DNA from: Methanoregula sp.
Lineage (GTDB): Archaea > Halobacteriota > Methanomicrobia > Methanomicrobiales > Methanospirillaceae
DNA: 19,977 nt
Reading direction: 5' to 3'
Assembly (NCBI GenBank): GCA_026394695.1
Contig: JAPKXT010000143.1
Span: forward strand, 1-19,977
Part shown: positions 15,218-19,977 of the stretch, piece by piece
Position numbering within the stretch: the stretch's first letter is position 1
How the letters are laid out: each line of letters opens with the position of its first letter
Translations under genes and position numbers: made by a program
The notes under the pieces: model-generated
Databases searched by the model: none
Told to the model about the DNA's origin: nothing
The model's input: only the letters and a program-made list of their open reading frames with translations

Positions 15218-15795
15218 AAATTATTGGTGTCGGTTGTGGACCGGGAATGCTCACCGAACAGGCAATCCGTGAGATTTCCCGGGCTACAACGATCTTTGGA
15301 TCTCATCGTGCAATCGAGCTGGCACAATCACATATTTCATTTGGTTGTGTGGTAAAGACGATCGATGACTTCAAAAATCTTAAAAAACTCCCCCAGGATG
15401 CCGTGGTCCTTTCCACCGGTGATCCCATGCTTGCCGGACTCGGGTATCTTACCGGCGAAGTGATACCCGGGATATCTTCTCTTCAGGTTGCTGCAGCCCG
15501 GTTGCATATCCCGGTTTCCCGGGTGTCTGTTGTTGTGGCACATGGCAAGGGGCACGAAAAAGGGATGCAGGATACCGTTGATCAAATCCGGCAGGGAAAG
15601 ATCGTTTTCCTCCTCGCCGATCCAAAATTTAACGTCCAGGAGCTATATGCCCGCCTTACTTCGCTCTCCCTGCCCATGAAAGTCGCGCTCTGCGAAAATC
15701 TCGGGTATCCTGAAGAACGCATCCTCATTCAGGATATACAGTCACCACCCCAGCCAGAAGAGTCGCTGTATTCTCTGGTGATCGGAAATTTTTAA
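15214..15795 (+). CDS. cbiE: Cobalt-precorrin-7 C5-methyltransferase CbiE
   Basis: Class-III tetrapyrrole methyltransferase that, as the partner of CbiT, adds the methyl group at C5. It is 193 aa. N-terminal IIGVGCGPGMLTEQAIREI, then the IFGSHRAIELAQ segment, LSTGDPMLAGLGYL and the EVIPGISSLQVAAARLHIP block are typical. Last gene of the operon. T-rich sequence directly after the stop (GGAATTTTTTAGGG) is a reasonable terminator. Confidence 0.93.
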   Translation: MKIIGVGCGPGMLTEQAIREISRATTIFGSHRAIELAQSHISFGCVVKTIDDFKNLKKLPQDAVVLSTGDPMLAGLGYLTGEVIPGISSLQVAAARLHIPVSRVSVVVAHGKGHEKGMQDTVDQIRQGKIVFLLADPKFNVQELYARLTSLSLPMKVALCENLGYPEERILIQDIQSPPQPEESLYSLVIGNF

Positions 15796-15815
15796 ATCCC
15801 GGAATTTTTTAGGGT
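15796..15815 (+). terminator. Probable poly-T terminator of the cbi operon
   Basis: CCGGAATTTTTTAGGG follows the cbiE stop within a dozen bases. A T6 tract after the last gene of an operon is the usual archaeal form. Inference from composition and position. Confidence 0.45.
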
Positions 15816-15986
15816 AAACTACCAGTTTAGCACCCGATTATAACGTTCCAGGGACTTCGCCCTCGGCTTGCCCCCGCCACTTTGGCGCCCTCAATTGCGA
15901 TAACCACTGAACAGGAAATATTACAATATCGCAAGGCGCGAGGATGTGTAAAGGGAGGGTACAAGCACTGTCCTCTCCTTTATTTG

Positions 15987-16006
15987 TGAAAATTTTTTAT
16001 GAAAAT
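15987..16006. repeat. TGAAAATTTT motif with 13-bp-spaced second TGAAAAT
   Basis: TGAAAATTTT at 15987-15996 and TGAAAAT at 16000-16006, the same 13-bp phasing as the copy at 6878-6897. The 20 positions differ at only two bases between the two sites, in otherwise unrelated surroundings. Confidence 0.5.
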
Positions 16007-16059
16007 CGTATTATTCGGATATTATGGGAGAATATTCATCTTTCACCATTGCGATGAAC

Positions 16060-16170
16060 GACGCCGCCCCCGACGGGGCGCCCCCGCGGCGGTTTAAAGG
16101 ACTAAAAATGCCGAAACCTCCTTGCCCCACCGTGCCTCGGAGAGGCCTTGAGGCGGGGGACTCTCGTAAC
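16060..16170. ncRNA. Candidate structured RNA or repeat element (GC-rich hairpins)
   Basis: Two strong inverted-repeat clusters lie 50 bp apart: one around 16061-16092 with an outer CGCCGC/GCGGCG stem and an inner CCCC/GGGG hairpin, and one around 16121-16160 with GCCTC/GAGGC and CCCC/GGGG stems. No tRNA, RNase P, SRP or C/D-box signature fits. Strand is undecided because both clusters pair on either strand. Candidate only. Confidence 0.3.
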
Positions 16171-16448
16171 AAATTGAATTTCATGAATCCGGAGTAAACT
16201 CAATTGGTTCATGTGCGTTTTTCTAATAAAGTAAAAAATCCTGATTGCAGAATATCATATAGTTCCACAATCACCTTACTTTTATAAGTTGCGTTTGAAT
16301 TTCCATTTTTGTTATTAACACTGTAAATCCTTCTTTGATTCGAGTCTTAAATAGCATATTACCCATTTTTTAAAAAAAATTTTTACTGGTAACAACAAAC
16401 CTTTTTTCCTGCCAAATTGAGATACTTTTAGTAAAAGGGAGTGTATCA

Positions 16449-16625
16449 ATGGATAAAGCAACCAAGACTCAGCTCAGCATCGGATTATTTGTCATCGGGT
16501 TTGCCATGCTCTTCGTCCAGGATCTCAAGCGACTCGACACCATCAACCTGGGGTTCTCATGGCCATTTGCCATCATGTTTTACCTCGGGCTCATCTTCAT
16601 GGCAATCGGATATTACCTCAAATAA
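16449..16625 (+). CDS. 58-aa two-helix membrane protein
   Basis: A short gene not previously named that I recognise only by form. It encodes 58 residues with two hydrophobic helices, LSIGLFVIGFAMLFV (9-23) and FAIMFYLGLIFMAIGYYL (40-57). They are joined by a charged loop QDLKRLDTINLGFSWP, which has two prolines or aromatics at its end. A clear ribosome site, GGGAGTG, lies five bases before the ATG, codon use resembles the neighbours, and the stop is followed by an A-run. I believe it is a real expressed membrane microprotein; function unknown. The gene converges on the 174-aa gene at 16653-17177. Confidence 0.75.
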   Translation: MDKATKTQLSIGLFVIGFAMLFVQDLKRLDTINLGFSWPFAIMFYLGLIFMAIGYYLK

Positions 16626-16652
16626 AAAAATCCTTTGCAACAAACCCTACTG

Positions 16653-17177
16653 TTATTTTTTCTTGTGTTCGTCTTTAACGGGTTGTTTTGCCTCTTCAAT
16701 TTTAATTTCACACTGGCGGTCACCCGTACACATGGTCCGGACAAAACGGGCGGAATAGTTTTTATTCAACTGCGGGACAGTAGTCAGGGTTAACGCCATG
16801 CACTTATGAAAAATACCGGGACCCCCGACACCTATGTTGTGGCCGGATTCAAGGAGAGGACATCGTCTGATGAGGATGACTGCACCATCTTTTGATACTT
16901 CCAGGGTCTCACTTTTATAATCGGGACCAAACAGTATCGTCATAACTATCCTCATGCTCTCGGCAAGTTCGCTCGCGGTACTGGTGGGGAGTAAGAGGTC
17001 GCGGACTATGTCAAGCGCCATGCGGGAGAGTTCCATCCAGATCTCCTGCTCGATCTCATCGTATTTCTCCCCCACGACACCGCGGTATGCACTCTCATAA
17101 AGTGCAGGCAGAAGAGCAGCCAGATTTGCTGCAAGCCGCCATTTCATATCATCGGGAATAGATTTCAGGTCTGGCAT
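16653..17177 (-). CDS. Cysteine-containing protein of unknown function (ATC-hydrolase/V4R-like C-terminus)
   Basis: A 174-aa soluble protein that I do not recognise with certainty. The N-terminal 100 residues are helical, with a conserved-looking LPALYESAYRGVVGEKYDEIEQEIW segment. The second half has RRCPLLES, HKCMALT, LNKNYSARFV and MCTGDRQCEIKIEE. This spacing of Cys residues ending in GD-x-x-C is reminiscent of the L-2-amino-thiazoline-4-carboxylic-acid-hydrolase-like or V4R-type small-molecule/metal-binding families common in methanogens. That is a shape match from memory, not an identification. The C-terminus is Lys-rich. The ATG at 17177 has GGAAGG about six bases upstream. It runs against the 58-aa gene with a 27-bp gap. 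Confidence 0.7.
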   Translation of the reverse strand: MPDLKSIPDDMKWRLAANLAALLPALYESAYRGVVGEKYDEIEQEIWMELSRMALDIVRDLLLPTSTASELAESMRIVMTILFGPDYKSETLEVSKDGAVILIRRCPLLESGHNIGVGGPGIFHKCMALTLTTVPQLNKNYSARFVRTMCTGDRQCEIKIEEAKQPVKDEHKKK

Positions 17178-17479
17178 TGTTGCCCTTCCTGATCGGTTCT
17201 ATGGTTGAAACGGCATATCAATTCATTGGTTGGAGCACGGTAAAATCTGCCGGGGACTTTTCCATCCTTTTTCATCAGGTAAGGGAAGTCGGTTAAAAAG
17301 TCTGAGGGAATGAGGATAGGTAACCTGACGCCGGTTATCCGGATTGCAGGTTGTATATCCAGACTACAGAAAAAACAGGGGAAATTTTTTAGAGATAAGA
17401 GATGAGTATTTTTCTTTCCCCAGCCAGCTGATTTATCCTATTGCTTGTCGAAAGGCAGGTAAATATCGGCAATATTAGC
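17178..17479. other. 302-bp intergenic gap, nothing definite
   Basis: The gap separates two minus-strand genes and should hold the promoter of the 174-aa gene. A weak inverted repeat (GGTAACC...GGTTATCC around 17317-17340) and an AT-rich patch near 17380-17400 are all I see. I find no gene, tRNA or clear repeat. Confidence 0.4.
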
Positions 17480-17824
17480 TTACCTGCCGCAGTACAGATC
17501 GATTGACTTCTCAATGCACTGCAATGATTCTTTGATTTGTCCCGTCTTTTTCAGACTCATTCCTTTATTGAACCATGCATCTGCATGACCGGGATCAATC
17601 TGAAGTGCTTTATCATAGGATGCGATTGCCTCGTCATTCTGGCCAAGGCAATCGTGGCAGTTGCCCAGCAGTGTATATGCCTCAGTATACCTGGGATTCG
17701 TTTTGATTGCATTTTTTAGGAAATTTACAGCAGTGATATGATCACCTGCCATCGCCTTTTCCCGCGCCTGCCTGACCAGATACTCTGGTTCCATTAAGGT
17801 GCCGCCCATCTCAGTAGGTTTCAT
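17480..17824 (-). CDS. Small tetratricopeptide-repeat protein
   Basis: A 114-aa cytoplasmic protein with three TPR units filling nearly its whole length: about 14-47 (AREKAMAGDHITAVNFLKNAIKTNP), 48-81 (AYTLLGNCHDCLGQNDEAIASYDKALQIDP) and 82-114 (ADAWFNKGMSLKKTGQIKESLQCIEKSI). TPRs bind other proteins; the partner is unknown. The frame begins 5 codons earlier (17839), but the sequence there contains GGAGG eight bases ahead of the ATG at 17824, so that ATG is the better start and the earlier one is likely part of the ribosome site. A TATA-like box lies at 17892-17906 on the minus strand. Confidence 0.82.
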   Translation of the reverse strand: MKPTEMGGTLMEPEYLVRQAREKAMAGDHITAVNFLKNAIKTNPRYTEAYTLLGNCHDCLGQNDEAIASYDKALQIDPGHADAWFNKGMSLKKTGQIKESLQCIEKSIDLYCGR

Positions 17825-17891
17825 TTTTACTTCCTCCATGCCACGTGATCATCCCCAGGATCCTTCGTGACTAAACTTGAATAATTTTTAT

Positions 17892-17906
17892 TAATTTATA
17901 TTAATT
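17892..17906 (-). promoter_or_regulatory. Candidate TATA box of the small TPR gene
   Basis: Read on the minus strand this is AAATTAATATAAATT, a good archaeal TATA context about 70 bp before ATG 17824, giving a leader of roughly 45 bases with GGAGG in it. Confidence 0.45.
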
Positions 17907-18025
17907 TGCACAATATAATTGCAATGCGGATCTGCACAATAGGTCTGCCATGCAAATATTTTGTGATGAAAATTTTGATATCTGCCGGCGATCGAATAAA
18001 CAAAAGGAGATTGCTTGCGGAGTTG

Positions 18026-18037
18026 TGAAAATTTTCA
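18026..18037. repeat. TGAAAATTTTCA perfect palindrome
   Basis: Same 12-bp palindrome as at 6878-6889. A partial version, TGAAAATTTTGA, is at 17967-17978. Unlike the copies at 6878 and 15987 it lacks the second TGAAAAT 13 bp downstream; instead TTGAGGCG follows at 18043, shared with 16148-16155. Confidence 0.5.
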
Positions 18038-18163
18038 TCGTTTTGAGGCGAGGCTCGTTAGATTCATGCAGATTTTTTAGAAGTAATAAGAAGAGCAGAT
18101 TCCTCATCACTATGAAGACATTCCTGGTACCGCAGAACTAACACCGGATACTAAAATCAGCAG

Positions 18164-18230
18164 TTGAATCTGCGGTTAATCAAATTGTTTACTTTTATCG
18201 GGACGGAACGTCTCCGCCAGCAGATTTCAA
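18164..18230. ncRNA. Candidate structured RNA between the TPR gene and fdhA
   Basis: TTGAATCTGC (18164-18173) can pair with GCAGATTTCAA (18220-18230), ten base pairs with one bulged A. Inside it is the hairpin GGGACG-GAA-CGTCTC (18200-18214, one G-U pair). The left arm can alternatively fold on itself (GCAG-TTGAAT-CTGC). The pairing pattern looks RNA-like but matches no family I know. Confidence 0.3.
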
Positions 18231-18633
18231 AGAAACAATATTTTTAAAAAAACAAGTTTTCTTACGTTTTAAAGAGAAAAACGAATAATTGTAAGGAAAG
18301 GGGTTATTTTAATAAACAATAATAGTCTGTATTGGTCCAGACCCGCCAATGCCTCGCTATACAAAGATAGTGCCTGCATATTCTTAACTCGCATAAGATG
18401 AGAATTATCTAAAAAACTTTTATTATCTGGAAAACAGGGTTTCGAGGGAAATGGTGGTTATGTACTTGTAAAAATCGTGATGTCTATTCATTTCTCCTTC
18501 CGGAATACAGGCATATTCAACTAAATAAATCCGTTTTAAGCGATCATTTGGTATTTAACCCATGCGTTTGCGGCAAGAGACAATAGTGTATCAGGAATGA
18601 CAATAACTAAAAAGCGTAAATTTTGATAGAGAG

Positions 18634-18643
18634 TAAATATATT
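18634..18643 (+). promoter_or_regulatory. Candidate TATA region of fdhA
   Basis: TAAATATATT lies about 100 bp before the fdhA ATG in a very AT-rich block. It would give a leader of about 70 bases. Several other AT stretches near 18645-18670 could serve equally, so the exact box is uncertain. Confidence 0.35.
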
Positions 18644-18725
18644 AAAAATTTATTTTTAAAAAATTTATTGATTTTTTCACCAATAAATCACAAGATTTAA
18701 TGTTGGTTGATCCAATTCGCATTTG

Positions 18726-18734
18726 TAGGAGGTA
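18726..18734 (+). promoter_or_regulatory. Strong ribosome-binding site of fdhA
   Basis: TAGGAGGT precedes ATG 18740 by about six bases, an excellent match to the archaeal anti-Shine-Dalgarno and a sign of high expression. Confidence 0.75.
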
Positions 18735-18739
18735 TTATT

Positions 18740-19977
18740 ATGGAATTGAAATACGTACCAACCACGTGCCCGTATTGCGGAACCGGTTGCGGCTTCAACC
18801 TTGTTGTCAGGGACAAGAAGGTTGTCGGCGTAGCACCGTGGCACCGCAACCCCGTAAACGAGGGCAAGCTCTGTCCTAAGGGGAACTATGCATGGGAATT
18901 TGTCAACAGCCCGGATCGCCTGACCAAACCGCTCATCAAGAAAGATGGTAAGTTTGTTGAAGCGAGCTGGGACGAGGCCTACAAGCTCATCGTCTCCAAG
19001 TTCAAGTCATACAAAGGAGATGAGATGGCCTGTCTCTCATCAGCCAGAGTCTCCAACGAGGAGAACTACCTGATGCAGAAGTTTGCCCGAGCGGTTCTCA
19101 AGACGCCCAACATCGACCACTGTGCCCGGCTCTGCCACGCATCGACGGTCGTAGGACTTGCCGGTGCATTTGGCTCCGGTGCAATGACCAACTCGATTGG
19201 TGATATCGGCGAATCCAAGTGCATTTTTGTTCTGGGTTCCAACACTCTTGAGCAGCACCCGCTTATCGGTCGCCAGATAGTACTCGCCAAAAAGCGCGGT
19301 GGAAAAGTCATATGCGCAGATCCACGGTTTACGCCAACCGCAAAGCTTGCGGATCTCTATATGCCGTTTGATTCAGGAACCGATGTTGCGCTGCTGAACG
19401 GTATTATGCACAACATTATCAAGAATGGCTGGGAGAACAAGGAGTTCATTGCAAAGCGGACCAAGGATTACGAGAAACTCAAGGAAGTCGTCATGAAGGA
19501 CGCGTACTCGCTTGAGAACGTCTCCAGGATCACGAAGATTCCGGCCAAGGATATTGCCACTGCCGCTGAGTGGATCGCAAAAGCGGAATCGAGCAACGTC
19601 CTCTACTCGATGGGTATCACGCAGCACACCACGGGTGTCGACAATGTCAAATCGGTCGCAAACCTCCAGATGCTCACGGGTCACCTCGGCAAGCGTGGCG
19701 GTGGTGTCTGTGCCCTGCGTGGACAGAACAACGTGCAGGGTGCCTGCGACATGGGAGCCCTCGCAAACGTGTACTCCGGTTACCAGTCAGTCATTGTCCC
19801 CGAGATGCGAAAGAAAATGATGGATGCATGGGGCTGCGACATAGCCGAAGGTAAAGTCGGGCTGACAGTTACCAAGTTAATCAATGTCCTTGCCGATGAA
19901 CCCGGAAAGGTCAAGTGCGTATATATCATGGGAGAGAACCCGATGCTCTCCGACCCGGACCTCCACCACGTGGAGAA
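18740..19977 (+). CDS. fdhA: Formate dehydrogenase catalytic subunit FdhA, cysteine type (3' end cut off)
   Basis: Molybdopterin-dependent (Mo or W, bis-MGD) formate dehydrogenase large subunit, which oxidises formate to CO2 and passes electrons to F420 (FdhB) or, in some methanogens, to heterodisulfide reductase. About 412 codons are present, roughly 60% of a normal 680-residue FdhA. The 4Fe4S site is CPYCGTGCGFNLV (10-22) with the fourth Cys in LCPKGNYAW. The metal ligand position reads CARLCHASTVVGL where E. coli FdhH has selenocysteine (CCARVUHG), so this enzyme uses Cys. Later VLGSNTLEQHP, ADPRFTPTAKLADLYMPFDSGTD, YSMGITQHTTGVDN and RGQNNVQGACDMGALANVYSGYQ are standard cofactor-binding blocks. 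The frame is open to the window end, so fdhB may follow outside. Confidence 0.94.
   Translation, partial: MELKYVPTTCPYCGTGCGFNLVVRDKKVVGVAPWHRNPVNEGKLCPKGNYAWEFVNSPDRLTKPLIKKDGKFVEASWDEAYKLIVSKFKSYKGDEMACLSSARVSNEENYLMQKFARAVLKTPNIDHCARLCHASTVVGLAGAFGSGAMTNSIGDIGESKCIFVLGSNTLEQHPLIGRQIVLAKKRGGKVICADPRFTPTAKLADLYMPFDSGTDVALLNGIMHNIIKNGWENKEFIAKRTKDYEKLKEVVMKDAYSLENVSRITKIPAKDIATAAEWIAKAESSNVLYSMGITQHTTGVDNVKSVANLQMLTGHLGKRGGGVCALRGQNNVQGACDMGALANVYSGYQSVIVPEMRKKMMDAWGCDIAEGKVGLTVTKLINVLADEPGKVKCVYIMGENPMLSDPDLHHVE

Larger units (their letters stand above)
15796..16448. other. 653-bp non-coding stretch with GC-rich hairpins and motif repeats
   Basis: I see no convincing gene. A 37-codon frame at 15944-16057 exists but has no ribosome site and no recognisable content. 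Between about 15850 and 16170 the sequence is unusually GC-rich for an intergenic region and is full of inverted repeats: CGCC-ACTTT-GGCG (15875-15887), TTGCGATA...TATCGCAA (15895-15902 with 15927-15934), CGCCCC-CGAC-GGGGCG (about 16064-16080), and GCCTC-GGA-GAGGC (16134-16146), with competing pairing to GAGGC at 16150-16154. A TGAAAATTTT motif lies at 15987-16006. From 16170 the sequence returns to AT-rich and ends with the leader of the 58-aa gene. It may hold a non-coding RNA or a decayed repeat element. Confidence 0.5.
17825..18739. other. 915-bp AT-rich non-coding stretch with palindromes, and the fdhA promoter
   Basis: No gene is supported. It contains the promoter of the small TPR gene (17892-17906), two TGAAAATTTT motifs (17967 and 18026), a TTGAGGCG...CTCGT block (18043-18058) and a possible structured RNA (18164-18230). 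The last 150 bases are highly AT-rich and lead into fdhA. Short frames, such as one at 17950-18141, have neither a ribosome site nor protein-like composition. Confidence 0.5.

Noticed and set aside
10105..15795. Opposite-strand long frames inside the cbi operon (for example 13904-14428 and 14698-15327)
   Set aside because: They are shadows of the clearly identified cbi genes and have no family resemblance or ribosome sites.
15944..16057. 37-codon frame in the gap after cbiE
   Set aside because: It has no ribosome site, its product (MCKGRVQALSS...) resembles nothing, and it runs through the TGAAAATTTT motif.
15841..16200. Known structural RNA (RNase P, SRP or tRNA)
   Set aside because: Characteristic conserved words of these RNAs are missing, even though the block is GC-rich and folded.
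17963..17990. C/D-box small RNA starting at GTGATGA (17963-17969)
   Set aside because: A C box is present, but no CTGA D box follows at a suitable distance, so I do not claim it.
17950..18141. 63-codon plus-strand frame (MQIFCDENFD...)
   Set aside because: It overlaps palindromes, lacks a ribosome site and has unusual Cys/Arg/Ser-rich composition typical of chance frames.
17178..18739. Mobile element or CRISPR array in the long gaps
   Set aside because: No transposase, no regular direct repeats with spacers and no terminal repeats with target duplication are visible; only short dispersed motifs.

Overview
The window looks like chromosomal DNA of a hydrogenotrophic, formate-using methanogen of the order Methanomicrobiales (Methanoregula-like is my best guess, by inference). 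The support is an archaeal FttA/aCPSF1 nuclease, a PAN proteasome ATPase with a C-terminal HbYX motif, an archaeal-type anaerobic corrin operon, a phosphomevalonate-dehydratase-type small subunit, and a cysteine-type FdhA formate dehydrogenase. Shine-Dalgarno sites of the GGAGGTGA type and AT-rich archaeal TATA boxes are visible. I found no rRNA, tRNA, CRISPR array, transposase or integrase, so this is mainly core genome with two unusual intergenic stretches.

Layout. 1-3440 (+): the 3' part of fttA, an MFS transporter and a secreted or anchored TPR protein. 3468-6748 (-): rlmE/FtsJ, moaA, an unrecognised 166-aa protein and an M20 metallopeptidase. 7079-7492 (-) and 7502-9228 (+): a divergent pair of the AcnX/DUF126 small subunit and PAN, with a small archaeal protein (possibly DUF5804) after PAN. 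9267-9968 (-): an AIM24-family protein, divergent from the cbi operon. 10105-15795 (+): eight tightly packed or overlapping genes, cbiT-L-F-G-H-C-D-E, covering most corrin-ring reactions from cobalt-precorrin-2 to cobalt-precorrin-8 and cobyrinate. CbiJ, the chelatase and the amidases are not here. 15796-16448: a non-coding stretch with GC-rich hairpins. 16449-17177: a 58-aa two-helix membrane protein (+) and a cysteine-containing protein (-). 17480-17824 (-): a small TPR protein. 17825-18739: a 915-bp AT-rich gap with palindromes and a possible structured RNA. 18740-end (+): the first two-thirds or so of fdhA.

How the genes work together. The cbi operon makes the corrin ring needed by methanogens for the methyl-H4MPT:CoM methyltransferase (Mtr). 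MoaA starts molybdopterin synthesis, which FdhA and formylmethanofuran dehydrogenase need. FttA (termination), RlmE (rRNA methylation) and PAN (proteolysis) are information and quality-control functions.

Most worth a second look: the archaeal CbiC has Val where the catalytic His of classical CbiC/CobH sits; a TGAAAATTTT palindromic motif recurs in the intergenic regions, with a linked TTGAGGCG...CTCGT block in two of them; and two non-coding stretches have RNA-like base pairing. I did not find a clear new defence or mobile system.
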